Shown here: positions 8,943 through 17,789 of the stretch, piece after piece | Position numbering within the stretch: the stretch's first letter is position 1 | Layout of the letters: every line of letters begins with the position of its first letter | From: an uncultured Pseudovibrio sp. | GTDB taxonomy: Bacteria; Pseudomonadota; Alphaproteobacteria; Rhizobiales; Stappiaceae | Length of the DNA: 64,000 nucleotides | Assembly (NCBI GenBank): GCA_947496145.1 | Contig: CANMBS010000023.1 | Coordinates: forward strand, 19,970-83,969 | Direction of reading: 5' to 3' | The notes under the pieces: generated by a model | What the model was told of the DNA's origin: nothing | Database searches by the model: none | The model's input: the letters and a program-made list of their open reading frames with translations, nothing else | Position numbers and translations under genes: made by a program

Positions 8943-9650
8943 GTGCAAGAGATATCGGCGAACAGGACTATTCAGACGGTATACCCATCCAGCAAAGTCT
9001 TTCCGGTATTACTTGTGGTTTCCATTCTTGCTCATATTTATGGCGCATGGTGGTTTTTGAGATATGCAACACCTCGCAGTTTCCGCAGTGCTCCTGTCAA
9101 AAGCGTTGATGTTCACCTCATAGGATCGCAGCAGTTTGAGAGCGCCACACAGACACCTGCGGCACCACCAGCAACAACACAATCCTTACAGCCAGTTCCA
9201 ACCGCCCAGAAGCCTTCACTGCAATTGCCTCCGCCAGTCGTCAGAGAGCAAAAAATGCCAGTACCGAAAACAGTTGTGGTGAAGCACTTTCGACTGCAAG
9301 AGGTATTAGATGCACCAGAGAATAAGGAACTAAAAGAGTCCCTGCCCCTCTTTGCCCCTTCAGAGCAGCGTGAGCAACTGTGTAATCTGGAAGTGATGGA
9401 GCAAATTCAAATTTGGGATGATAAATTCAATCCTGTGCGAGTAGTTGCTTTTGCTTTTAAAGACCCTGTTGTGCGTGGCAACTCCATCACTGCTGAGGGG
9501 GCTGCATTTCGAAGTCGCGGCGAATGGTACAAGCTTGAATACCAATGCACTTTCAACCCAAGCACCAATCTGGTCACTGCTTTGGATTTTCTTGTTGGCA
9601 AACGCATCCCCTACGAAAAGTGGGAGGATCACTTTTTATTTGCAGAATAG
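8943..9650 (+). CDS. DUF930 domain protein with a TonB-like N-terminus
   Basis: 235 residues from a GTG at 8943, chosen because AAAGGAGAA lies 8-10 bases upstream; an ATG at 8859 has no such site. The layout is a short cytoplasmic part, one membrane segment (VFPVLLVVSILAHIYGAWWF), a Pro/Gln-rich spacer of about 60 residues (PAAPPATTQSLQPVPTAQKP), and a C-terminal domain of about 120 residues with CNLEVMEQIQIWDD and FRSRGEWYKLEYQC. The C-terminal part resembles DUF930, known mainly from Rhizobiales. The topology recalls TonB and would place the domain in the periplasm. The function is unknown. Confidence 0.7.
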   Translation: MQEISANRTIQTVYPSSKVFPVLLVVSILAHIYGAWWFLRYATPRSFRSAPVKSVDVHLIGSQQFESATQTPAAPPATTQSLQPVPTAQKPSLQLPPPVVREQKMPVPKTVVVKHFRLQEVLDAPENKELKESLPLFAPSEQREQLCNLEVMEQIQIWDDKFNPVRVVAFAFKDPVVRGNSITAEGAAFRSRGEWYKLEYQCTFNPSTNLVTALDFLVGKRIPYEKWEDHFLFAE

Positions 9651-9656
9651 ATCTTA

Positions 9657-9685
9657 CTTGCTGTTCGCACACACCGAACAGCAAG
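9657..9685. terminator. Perfect 11-bp hairpin between convergent genes
   Basis: CTTGCTGTTCG (9657-9667) and CGAACAGCAAG (9675-9685) pair perfectly around a seven-base loop, between the convergent DUF930 and glutathione transferase genes. A T tract is lacking, so termination is likely but not certain. Confidence 0.6.
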
Positions 9686-9745
9686 AAAAGTTTGCATATC
9701 TTGCCTGAAAGAGCAGGTGCTGATCACCCTTTTAAGCTTTCATGT

Positions 9746-10447
9746 TTAACAGCAAACGCCTGCCTTACAGACATCAGCAGTGGGTGCATCACAGCACTTT
9801 CCCGTTCCAAGATAAGTTTGATCAGAAAGATAAAAGTCACGGAACAACTCTTCAAAGTCCTCCGAAACAGACTGTTCTGCCAGTCCTGTCGCAAGCAAGC
9901 GTTTCTGCCATGCTTTAACCTTTGGATATGCAGCCACAAAGTCATGGCCTGCATGGCGCTCAATAATATCTGCGCGATGCAGCAGCGGAAGCCACGCCAT
10001 GTCGACGTTACCAACCTCATCCCCTGAGAAGAAGTTTGTATCTGAAAGATGCTGCTCTGCCTTGCCAAACATCACATTCAGTTTTTCAGAATGTTCAACA
10101 AGTGTGGCACGATCAGGACTGCGCATTGTGCTGCATTGCACCAGATAATGCTTGGTTGCCTGATAACTCCATGCACGCTCAATCGCCTTTTGCTCTGGCG
10201 AAAGTTCTGGATGTAACGGAGGGGCTATTTCGTCGATGTATTCTGCAATTGCATCAGACTCAAACAGTGCAGTGCCGCTTTCAGTCACCAATACGGGAAC
10301 CTGAGCGTTTGGTGCGAGTTTCAGGAACCAGTCGGGTTTATCTTTCAGGCTGATATACTCAACCTCATAGGGCATTTGCTTTGCTTCCAGCAGAGCAGTC
10401 ACACGCTGTACGAACGGGCATATTTTATAGCTGATGACTTTGATCAT
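9746..10447 (-). CDS. Glutathione S-transferase family protein with Cys-rich tail
   Basis: 233 residues. The N-terminal thioredoxin-fold half carries the C-P-F-V motif (YKICPFVQRV) seen in omega/beta-type transferases, cis-Pro in QVPVLV, and ESDAIAEYIDE for the glutathione gamma-glutamyl group. An all-helical half follows. The last 18 residues (KCCDAPTADVCKAGVCC) hold five cysteines and are not part of the GST fold. They look like a metal- or thiol-binding tag. The gene follows a SigZ-like sigma factor gene by 65 bases on the same strand, and that sigma factor also ends in cysteines. A paralogue lies at 22.5 kb without the tail. Confidence 0.85.
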   Translation of the reverse strand: MIKVISYKICPFVQRVTALLEAKQMPYEVEYISLKDKPDWFLKLAPNAQVPVLVTESGTALFESDAIAEYIDEIAPPLHPELSPEQKAIERAWSYQATKHYLVQCSTMRSPDRATLVEHSEKLNVMFGKAEQHLSDTNFFSGDEVGNVDMAWLPLLHRADIIERHAGHDFVAAYPKVKAWQKRLLATGLAEQSVSEDFEELFRDFYLSDQTYLGTGKCCDAPTADVCKAGVCC

Positions 10448-10512
10448 ATTTTTTCATCCTCATTTTGCTGTCGCAGGTAAGACGTGCGAGGATGAGAAAA
10501 GACGAAATTAAA

Positions 10513-11055
10513 CTAGCACTTTTTGCAGGTCTTTGATATCTCGTGATAATCAACAATACGCCCCTGCTGATCATAGGTCATTTTGCAGCAATCTTCATAG
10601 AGTTTACGCATTTGACTACGCCCTTTCCGAAGACGAGACTTCAGCGTTGAATAGCTGATACCCATCTTAAGTGCCAGCTCCTTCTGAGAGACACCTTCCA
10701 GATCGATTTTTGTGAGCAAATCTGCACTTTCCGGCGGCAGTGATGCAACAAAAGGACGAATGCAGTTGGAAAGCTCTTCTTCAATACTACCGGTCTCCTG
10801 AGTGTGCCAGCTTTCAGCAGCGGAGACATCGCTACGTGTTGCCTTTTTCCGGTAATGGTCGGTAATTGCGTTGCTTGCCACCTGAAACAGCCATGGTTTA
10901 AGCGCTTGCTGATCTTTCAGATCATCCCGCTTTTCAAACGTCTTCAGCAAAATTTCCTGAAGCAGGTCTTCAACATCAGCACAGTTGCTCACCTTCGAGT
11001 GCAAAAAGCCTTTGAGCGCAGAACGGTACTCCTGCCAAATCTGATCCGGTTCCAT
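10513..11055 (-). CDS. sigZ: ECF-type sigma factor, SigZ-like
   Basis: 180 residues from the ATG at 11055 (MEPDQIWQEYRSALKGFLHS). Region 2 contains DVEDLLQEILLKTFEKRDDL and KPWLFQVASNAITDHYRKK; region 4 contains LTKIDLEGVSQKELALKMGI and STLKSRLRKGRSQMRKL. The C-terminal extension (YEDCCKMTYDQQGRIVDYHE, then TCKKC) matches the SigZ subgroup, which carries a cysteine-rich tail after region 4. Such tails may sense thiols, metals or redox state. No anti-sigma gene is adjacent. A GST gene with its own Cys-rich end is downstream and probably co-transcribed. The start at 11055 fits family length better than a TTG at 11112. Confidence 0.82.
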   Translation of the reverse strand: MEPDQIWQEYRSALKGFLHSKVSNCADVEDLLQEILLKTFEKRDDLKDQQALKPWLFQVASNAITDHYRKKATRSDVSAAESWHTQETGSIEEELSNCIRPFVASLPPESADLLTKIDLEGVSQKELALKMGISYSTLKSRLRKGRSQMRKLYEDCCKMTYDQQGRIVDYHEISKTCKKC

Positions 11056-11111
11056 AGAACTATCTGCCTTTTGTTTCTCTGCTGAGTTGGGAGCGCAAAC
11101 CAGACTTGTCA

Positions 11112-11146
11112 AGAAAAAGCCTGCGAACTGTCAGGTTCACAGGCTT
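11112..11146 (-). terminator. Rho-independent terminator after korB
   Basis: On the minus strand AAGCCTGTGAAC and GTTCGCAGGCTT form a 12-bp stem with one mismatch and are followed by TTTTTCTTG. It lies just past the korB stop. Confidence 0.78.
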
Positions 11147-11171
11147 ATGTACGTCTTCGCCTCAGGAACTG

Positions 11172-12200
11172 CTAAGCAGCATCCTCACCCACGTCCCAGG
11201 TCTCCGAGGCTCGTAGTGTCGCAGACAGGCGGGAGAGCTTTTCTTCCATGCTCAGCTTGTTCTCCGGTAATCCAATGCGGCTTGCAGCGCCAAACTCAAC
11301 ACCAGCCTCGCGGAACAAAATACCGAGCACGGTCGGTTCACCTTCATTCTCGCCAAGTTCAGCCAGAGCAACGGCAAGTGCATGGTTACTTTCATCATGC
11401 ACCAGAAGGTCATCTTCGCTCAGACCTCCCTCTTCAAGCGTAACGACCTCCAGACCAAAACCACCTGGCTTTGCACGCAGGCCCTTATCCCGGTTTACTC
11501 CAAAAACCATTGGCTTGCCGTGCTCAACCAGAAGCGTGTTGTCCGGGCCTTGCTTTTTGTCCTTGAGGCGATCAAAGACACCATCGTTAAAGATCACGCA
11601 GTTCTGTAAGACCTCCACAAAAGCGGTGCCTTCAAAAGCTTTGGCTGCTTCAAGAATAGGGCCGAGTACTTTGGCCTGCGTATCCACGCTTCGAGCGATA
11701 AACTTTGCCCCTGCCCCAATGGCAAAACGCGCAGGATTCAGCGGTGCTTCTATCGTGCCACCCGGCGAACTTGGAGTGCGTACGCCTTTTTGCGAGGTTG
11801 GCGAATACTGCCCTTTTGTAAGGCCATAAATCTGGTTGTTGAACAGAACGATCTGCATATCCAGATTACGGCGTAATGCGTGCAACAGATGATTGCCGCC
11901 AATGGAGAGACCATCACCATCACCGGTGAACACCCACACATCCAGATCAGGATTAGCCAGCTTTGCCCCTGAGGCAATGGCTGGCGCACGGCCATGAATG
12001 GTGTGGAAGCCATAGGTCGCCATGTAATATGGCAAACGCGAAGAACAGCCGATGCCAGACACACATAAGGTATCTTCCAGCTTCGCACCCGTATCCGCGA
12101 GGATCTTGTGCAGGCTCTTTAAAACGGCATAATCACCGCAACCCGGACACCAGCGAACGTCAAGGGAGCTGGCGAAATCTTTTGGTTTCAGATCAGTCAT
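11172..12200 (-). CDS. korB: 2-oxoacid:ferredoxin oxidoreductase subunit beta
   Basis: 342 residues of the thiamine-diphosphate binding subunit. It has WCPGCGDYAVLKSL at the start (one Cys of the cluster-binding set), GIGCSSRLPYY, HGRAPAIASGAKLANPDL, and the ThDP motif VFTGDGDGLSIGGNH. Paired with KorA, it catalyses CoA- and ferredoxin-dependent oxidative decarboxylation of 2-oxoglutarate or a related 2-oxoacid. GGGAG lies 7 bases before the ATG, and only two bases separate it from korA, so the two are one operon. A terminator follows. 2-Oxoglutarate is the most likely substrate, judged from the fused partner type, but pyruvate or branched acids cannot be excluded. Confidence 0.88.
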   Translation of the reverse strand: MTDLKPKDFASSLDVRWCPGCGDYAVLKSLHKILADTGAKLEDTLCVSGIGCSSRLPYYMATYGFHTIHGRAPAIASGAKLANPDLDVWVFTGDGDGLSIGGNHLLHALRRNLDMQIVLFNNQIYGLTKGQYSPTSQKGVRTPSSPGGTIEAPLNPARFAIGAGAKFIARSVDTQAKVLGPILEAAKAFEGTAFVEVLQNCVIFNDGVFDRLKDKKQGPDNTLLVEHGKPMVFGVNRDKGLRAKPGGFGLEVVTLEEGGLSEDDLLVHDESNHALAVALAELGENEGEPTVLGILFREAGVEFGAASRIGLPENKLSMEEKLSRLSATLRASETWDVGEDAA

Positions 12201-12202
12201 GA

Positions 12203-14092
12203 TTATGCTCCCAGCGCGTCTTCAATGATTTGTGCAATCTCGCGCACAAGGAACGGACGCCCCTTCACGCTGGTTACGCTTTCCACCGGAGTGCTGATCT
12301 GGCTGCGCAGAACCGTTGCCAGCTGCCCGTTGTTCATCTCAGGAATGATGACGCGATCAAAGCCAGAAAGCAGCTCTTCCAGATTTGGCGGCAGCGGCCA
12401 GAGGTGGCGCAAATGAATGTGCGAGACAGATTTTCCGTCCAGCTCAGCGCGTCGGGCTGCCACGCGAATTGGCCCCCAGCTGGAACCCCAGCCAAGCAGT
12501 GCCAGCTTGCCAGTGCTCTTACCTGACTCAACATGTTGAAGCGGAATACTATTGGCAACCGCTTCAAGTTTTCTGGCGCGGATTTCAGTCATCAACTGAT
12601 GGTTCTCACCATCATAAGAAATATTGCCGCTGCCTGCCTGTTTCTCAAGGCCACCGATGCGATGCATCAGCTCTGGTGTACCCGGTACGGCCCATGGACG
12701 TGCCATGGTTTCTTCGTCATGACAAAACGGCTGGAAACCTTCTGGATTGCTTACCTGTGTCACCGGGAAGGGCGCATAGGCCGGATCACTGAAATCTGGC
12801 AGTTTCCAGGGTGCGCTGGCATTGGCGATGTAGCCATCTGAAAGCACCATAAGCGGTGTCATGTGTCTGGTCGCAAGCTTTGCAGCTTCAACGCCGATAT
12901 CAAAACACTCACCGGGATGAGCCGGTGCAATCACAGGTAGTGGCGCATCACCATTACGCCCCCAGATCGCCTGAAACAAGTCAGATTGCTCTGTCTTGGT
13001 TGGAAGACCGGTAGACGGGCCGCCGCGCTGCACGTTTACAATTACCAGCGGCAGTTCAGTCATAATTGCAAGACCGATCGCTTCGGTCTTCAGTGCAATA
13101 CCCGGACCAGATGACCCGGTAACCCCAAGGTGCCCGGCATAGGAAGCACCAATCGCAGCGCAAACCGCAGCAATCTCATCTTCTGCCTGAAACGAAATCG
13201 CTCCCAGCTCTTTCAGCTTGGCAACGGTATGCAGTAACGGAGACGCAGGTGTAATTGGATAGGAGCCATAAAACAGCTCAAGATCCGCAAGGGTTGCACC
13301 TGCATAAAGCCCATAGGCCATGCCCTCGTTTCCGTTAATGGAGCGGTATTCTCCTTCCATGAGCGGCGCAGGCTGAATGCGATAACGCGATACATCCGGC
13401 GGCAGATCGCTGACTTCGCCGTAAAGGTGACCAGCCTGAAGCGCCAGAATATTGGCCTTCGCCACATCCGGCTTTTTGTGGAACTTCTGCTCGATCCAGT
13501 GCTCTACATCCGCTGTAGAACGCTCAAACAGCCAGAGAACCAGACCTAAGGTCCACATATTCTTGCAGCGCCGTGCATCCTTGGCGGAAAGCCCGGTTTC
13601 CTTCAGTGCTTTTTCAGTATTGCTGGTAATCTCCAGTGGCAACACACGAAAATTCGTAAGCGAGCCATCTTCCAATGGATTTCCAGCAAAACCCGCTTTT
13701 GAAATGGCACGCTCAGTGAACGCATCCATATCGATGATAAGCAGACCGTTCTGCTTTACGCCTTCCAGATACTTGCGAAGTGCTGCCGGGTTCAATGCCA
13801 CAAGCGCATCGGTCTCATCACCAAAAGTGTCGACCTCAGAATGACCGATATTGAGAGAATACGCAGAGACGCCATAAATCGTACCACTTGGGGCACGAAT
13901 GTCTGCGGGAAAGTCCGGGAAAGTTGCAATGTCATTACCAAATCGCGCGGCGCTTTCAGCAAGCCGCGTGCCCGTCATCTGGATGCCATCCCCTGAGTCT
14001 CCGGCAAAGCGGACGCGCACATAATCCACCTCCGGCTGCTGTGAGACAGGAAGCTCGTGCGTGCTTACGCTGTGTTCCGGTCCGTTTTGCAT
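12203..14092 (-). CDS. korA: 2-oxoacid:ferredoxin oxidoreductase subunit alpha (fused gamma-alpha)
   Basis: 629 residues. The N-terminal 190 form the gamma domain (VRFAGDSGDGIQMTGTRLAE); the rest is the alpha domain with EGEYRSINGNEGMAYGLYAG, FYGSYPITPASPLLH, VTGSSGPGIALKTEAIGLA and TKTEQSDLFQAIWGRNGD, as in aerobic bacterial KorA proteins. The start at 14092 is supported by GGAG seven bases upstream; the upstream Met at 14182 has no such site. It works with KorB in one operon. It needs a ferredoxin, which is not encoded nearby. Confidence 0.9.
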   Translation of the reverse strand: MQNGPEHSVSTHELPVSQQPEVDYVRVRFAGDSGDGIQMTGTRLAESAARFGNDIATFPDFPADIRAPSGTIYGVSAYSLNIGHSEVDTFGDETDALVALNPAALRKYLEGVKQNGLLIIDMDAFTERAISKAGFAGNPLEDGSLTNFRVLPLEITSNTEKALKETGLSAKDARRCKNMWTLGLVLWLFERSTADVEHWIEQKFHKKPDVAKANILALQAGHLYGEVSDLPPDVSRYRIQPAPLMEGEYRSINGNEGMAYGLYAGATLADLELFYGSYPITPASPLLHTVAKLKELGAISFQAEDEIAAVCAAIGASYAGHLGVTGSSGPGIALKTEAIGLAIMTELPLVIVNVQRGGPSTGLPTKTEQSDLFQAIWGRNGDAPLPVIAPAHPGECFDIGVEAAKLATRHMTPLMVLSDGYIANASAPWKLPDFSDPAYAPFPVTQVSNPEGFQPFCHDEETMARPWAVPGTPELMHRIGGLEKQAGSGNISYDGENHQLMTEIRARKLEAVANSIPLQHVESGKSTGKLALLGWGSSWGPIRVAARRAELDGKSVSHIHLRHLWPLPPNLEELLSGFDRVIIPEMNNGQLATVLRSQISTPVESVTSVKGRPFLVREIAQIIEDALGA

Positions 14093-14572
14093 ATTCTGCT
14101 CCAAATTGCTGGCTGCTGGAGCGACGTGATTTTTTATTTTACGTCCTTTAAGGACTTTGCCGTTCAGCTTAACCAGAACCAAATATCTTCAGGGCACTTT
14201 GTAACCTGTAATAACACAAATGGAGTTGCGACCCGTTAACGCAGCTTACGCCTAACCCTCAGATTCGACGCGATATTTTTCTCAACAGTTAAGGTGCAGG
14301 TGCCTTGCACCACCGCCACAGCAAAGAGCATTCTGCGCTGATGATCTGACCGAAGCCATCCATCAGTCTATGGAGTTGTCTCACCCCCTTATTGGAATTT
14401 CTTGCTAAGTATCAATCAGTAATCACATTTAGATAGCGGAGAGAATTTCAGGCAAAGCCTCTCCACTGTTCTTAAAGCAACGGAAACTCATCACCTGGAT
14501 TTCACCAGCACGATGGTAGCAAAACATCGAAATCTGAATGATGAGAAGTCCGTTGTAAAGCAACACATAGAG
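14093..14572. other. Intergenic region between korA and the methyltransferase gene
   Basis: About 480 bases. It must contain the korA promoter, and it lies downstream of the methyltransferase gene on the same strand. No strong hairpin, operator or reading frame is supported. Confidence 0.45.
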
Positions 14573-15691
14573 CTACTTACGTGTCAGAAGCATCGCGATA
14601 GAAATGTTCCGGAAAGGGTAATCTTCTGGATTCGCCTTCAAAAGAGATTCGGCTGTTTCATAGACCTGATCTAACAGGTCAGGTTTCGACGGCACATTCG
14701 CAAGAGCTTTACTTAACACCGCCTGCGTGAAAGCCCGGAAGAAGTTAACAAAGCTGCTTGTGTAACGATCCAGATCTCCATCCTGCTTATAGGCCTCAAC
14801 AAAAGGAATAGGAGTTTCATAGCTTTCTGTTCGGTCTAAGGTGTAGAGCTTTGACAGATTATAAGTTGGGTTCGTCAACGGAGCAGTCAGCTCATCCAGA
14901 TTACGGAAATATACCGGCTGATAATATCGCTCGTACACTTCCAAAGGAATGTCCCCACTATCAACGTGGGTTTTGACTGCATCGTTAAGGAGGTCAAACA
15001 GACCATCGCAAGTGCGAATACCGTCCACGCATCCAAAAACCTGAACCATAAGCTTGCCACCCGACGCAAGTTCGTTTGCCCTTGCGATCAGGAAGGATGC
15101 GATATCGTCTTCGGCCTGCTTAGCAAATATTTTGCTTTCTTCATCTGTAACATAGCCGTTTGCCCGTCTCTTGCTCGGCCCGTTTGGCAAAACATATCCG
15201 GGCAGCTTATCAAGTGGACGCTGCGACAAGTAGCCAATGGAGTTGAAGGTGGTCGCAATATGAACACTTGATGGTGGAAGTAACTGATCATACATAGACC
15301 CTCCCACAGCAGCTGAGGAGACGCCTTGCGATCCGAATGTGGATTTCCCTTCTGGTCTTAAGTTGAGAAACAACTTTGAGTAATCATTCGTCGGCAAGTC
15401 CGAATGTATCGTCAGGAAAGGCCGGTCTGTAAGCGGCTTTGTGCTGTTAATGAGATGGCGCATAACAGAAATCGAGTTGCGTCCTTCAGAACACCCGAAA
15501 TCAGCAAAAGTAATCGGCCCTAAACCTGTCGATAATGGCAGTTCTGAAACTGAATCACACAACCAGGGCAGCACAGCAGCAATCTGCTCCCATTGCGGTG
15601 CCGAATTAGCGTCATAAAAGCCACCTCCGGCCATGCCCGTCATACCTGTTGAGCGCGTATCCACTTCTACTGTGTCTTCAACAACTGTCAT
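14573..15691 (-). CDS. SABATH-like S-adenosylmethionine-dependent carboxyl methyltransferase
   Basis: 372 residues. An N-terminal segment (MAGGGFYDANSAPQW) precedes the cofactor block ADFGCSEGRNSISVM, then HSDLPTNDYSKLF, GGSMYDQLLPPSSVH and FNSIGYLSQRP. These align by eye with the D-L-P-x-N-D-F, G-S-F-Y-x-x-L-F-P and S-L-x-W-L-S-x-x-P blocks of plant SABATH methyltransferases, which methylate salicylate, jasmonate or benzoate carboxyl groups. AGGAGG five bases before the ATG supports the start. It is the last gene of the minus-strand arm that begins with the fused ligase, suggesting that it may act on an aromatic or aliphatic acid from that pathway. The substrate is unknown. Confidence 0.72.
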   Translation of the reverse strand: MTVVEDTVEVDTRSTGMTGMAGGGFYDANSAPQWEQIAAVLPWLCDSVSELPLSTGLGPITFADFGCSEGRNSISVMRHLINSTKPLTDRPFLTIHSDLPTNDYSKLFLNLRPEGKSTFGSQGVSSAAVGGSMYDQLLPPSSVHIATTFNSIGYLSQRPLDKLPGYVLPNGPSKRRANGYVTDEESKIFAKQAEDDIASFLIARANELASGGKLMVQVFGCVDGIRTCDGLFDLLNDAVKTHVDSGDIPLEVYERYYQPVYFRNLDELTAPLTNPTYNLSKLYTLDRTESYETPIPFVEAYKQDGDLDRYTSSFVNFFRAFTQAVLSKALANVPSKPDLLDQVYETAESLLKANPEDYPFRNISIAMLLTRK

Positions 15692-15798
15692 AAATTCCTC
15701 CTAAAAACCGCATTACTTTAATAAATCAATGGCTTCATCTATTGATGTTTCAATCACTTGTAAGGAGCGCCAGAGTAATGCCGCCCCTCAAATATTCC

Positions 15799-16617
15799 TT
15801 AACGAACATAGGTGTCCTTCATGTCCGCAGAGCGCAAGTGCGCTGCAAACAACGGCAGTCCGGTAAGAGCAAGCCCGCCGATCAGGTTACCGATCACAAC
15901 CGGGATTTCATTCCAGATAAGATAGTCAAGAATGGAAAAGTCCCCGCCCAGTATCAGCGCTGTCGGGAACAGGTACATATTCACGACTGAATGCTCAAAG
16001 GTCATTGCAAAGAACAACATGATCGGCATCCACATCGCGATGACTTTTCCGCTGACTGAGGTAGACACCATTGCACCAACCACCCCAAGGGACACCATCC
16101 AGTTGCATAAAACACCACGGATGAAGATGGTCATCATGCCGCCCATACCATGTTCCTTATAACCCACGGTACGGTTCTTACCGATATTTGCGATCACCTC
16201 GCCAACATGACTGACCGGTGCCGTAAATCCATAACTGAAGATTACGGAGGTCAGAAAAGCAACCAGTAAGGCCCCCATGAAATTGCCGATAAAGGTGATT
16301 GTAATCGTCTTTACCACACCGCCAAGGGTTACATTTGGCCGCCGGTCGAGCAAGGCTAAGGGGGCAAGAACAAATATTCCGGTAACAAGATCAAAGCCCA
16401 TGAGGTACAACATACAAAAGCCTACCGGAAACAGGACTGCTCCCACGATAGGAAACCCTGTCTGGACCCCAACAGTGATGGCAAAAACCGCCGCAATTGC
16501 GAGAATAGCGCCGGCCATGAATGCCCGGATCATCAGAACCCTGGGGTTGAGGAAGATCTTTTCCTCGCCCACATCAATGATCTTTTCTACAAAGATACGC
16601 GGTTCATTATAAGACAT
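15799..16617 (-). CDS. Formate/nitrite transporter (FNT) family channel
   Basis: 272 residues, six hydrophobic segments, and the FNT landmarks LMGFDLVTGIFVLAPLA, FIGNFMGALLVAF, RGVLCNWMVSLGV and FFAMTFEHSVVNMYLFPTAL. The FNT fold is a pentameric channel for small monovalent anions such as formate, nitrite or hydrosulfide, or for neutral acids. GGAG lies seven bases before the start. It stands between the methyltransferase and EamA genes, and so may export or import a small acid in the cluster. No formate or nitrite enzyme is adjacent. Confidence 0.88.
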   Translation of the reverse strand: MSYNEPRIFVEKIIDVGEEKIFLNPRVLMIRAFMAGAILAIAAVFAITVGVQTGFPIVGAVLFPVGFCMLYLMGFDLVTGIFVLAPLALLDRRPNVTLGGVVKTITITFIGNFMGALLVAFLTSVIFSYGFTAPVSHVGEVIANIGKNRTVGYKEHGMGGMMTIFIRGVLCNWMVSLGVVGAMVSTSVSGKVIAMWMPIMLFFAMTFEHSVVNMYLFPTALILGGDFSILDYLIWNEIPVVIGNLIGGLALTGLPLFAAHLRSADMKDTYVR

Positions 16618-16790
16618 TCAAAATCTCCATAATTATAAAACAACAGCCATCAGGCTAATCCGCTGGTCATCTTCTTTCGCAAGGCAACGGCAAAGGCAAA
16701 GTCAGCAAACATCTAAATATCGGGGATGACGCTTATTTCTTTAAAATTCGATCTGGGGTGATACAGCTCAGCGCACACTTTTTCTGGCCC

Positions 16791-17735
16791 TTATCCGCTT
16801 CTAAGTATGCGCTTATCTAACTTCGGCTTTTTTGCCATTTCCGGCGCTTTATGACGTGTAACAATCAAAATTCCGGCGACAATCAGGCTGAGATTGAAAA
16901 TGAAATAATTTCCAAATCCTTCATCGAAGAACAGCCATGCCAGTAGTACAGTCGTAGGTGGACCTAAGAAAAAATAGCTTTGAGAGCGTGAAACATCCCC
17001 GCTACGTATAAGAATATAAAATAATACCCAGCTCCCTAAAGACAAAACAATACTCAACCAAAGTATTGATCCAACCAGTGACATTGACCAATTCACGGTC
17101 ATCGGCTCAAAAACAAGCATCAACCCGAACACCGGGATGAGCGCGCTTAAATGCTGAATCAAAGACCCCGTCATCAAATTCATGTTTGCTACAAACCGTT
17201 TTTGATAGAGGACTCCTGCGACCATGCTGAAAAGGCACATAACCGTCAGCAGTAAACCGCTAACCGGGTTATTATCGATATTGGCTTTTTGATTGACCAC
17301 AAGGAGGACGCCTATTGTTCCAAGCAGCAACCCGAAGATCAGCTTGAAGCTAAATTTCTCACCAAGGAAAACGATTGCACACACAGAGGCAAAGGCTGGG
17401 TGCAGAGCCATGATAAGCCCAACCGTGCCCACATCCATACCCCACTCATAAGCAATCAGCATGCCGGTAAAGCAAAATCCATGTATGAGAATACCAATCA
17501 CGCATATGTGGAACACCTCGACAGGGTTCTTACTCCACTCTGCTTTGATCAGAAAAATAACTCCTAAAAAAAGAGGAATTGGAGTTGCGAGCCTCAGACT
17601 TTGAAAAGTGAAAGGGTCTGTGTATGCAATGCCGATTTTTGACGCGACATACCCTGAACTATAAAGGATAACGAACATCAGCGGCAAAAGCTGATTGGCA
17701 ATTACCGCGAGGTTTTGCCTTCCACCTGACTGCAT
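16791..17735 (-). CDS. EamA/DMT-superfamily transporter
   Basis: 314 residues with about ten hydrophobic segments, arranged as two EamA repeats: FVILYSSGYVASKIGIAYTD in the first, and GVLLVVNQKANIDNN followed by a second run ending LSLIVAGILIVTRHK. The charged C-terminal tail (KPKLDKRILRSG) is cytoplasmic by the positive-inside rule. Members export metabolites such as amino acids or small acids. It is placed directly downstream of the thioesterase and fused ligase genes on the same strand, which suggests export of the cluster product, but the ligand cannot be read from sequence. Confidence 0.85.
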   Translation of the reverse strand: MQSGGRQNLAVIANQLLPLMFVILYSSGYVASKIGIAYTDPFTFQSLRLATPIPLFLGVIFLIKAEWSKNPVEVFHICVIGILIHGFCFTGMLIAYEWGMDVGTVGLIMALHPAFASVCAIVFLGEKFSFKLIFGLLLGTIGVLLVVNQKANIDNNPVSGLLLTVMCLFSMVAGVLYQKRFVANMNLMTGSLIQHLSALIPVFGLMLVFEPMTVNWSMSLVGSILWLSIVLSLGSWVLFYILIRSGDVSRSQSYFFLGPPTTVLLAWLFFDEGFGNYFIFNLSLIVAGILIVTRHKAPEMAKKPKLDKRILRSG

Positions 17736-17789
17736 TTGCTCAGTCCCAATTCACTTTCCAAAATCAAATAACAAAAGGAGCTTGGGAAA

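Noticed and set aside
9545..10027. 160-codon plus-strand frame across the DUF930 end and GST gene
   Set aside because: It crosses a hairpin terminator and two convergent genes, with no homology.
11248..11829. 193-codon plus-strand frame antisense to korB
   Set aside because: Ser/Pro/Thr-rich shadow of the KorB coding frame with no ribosome site.
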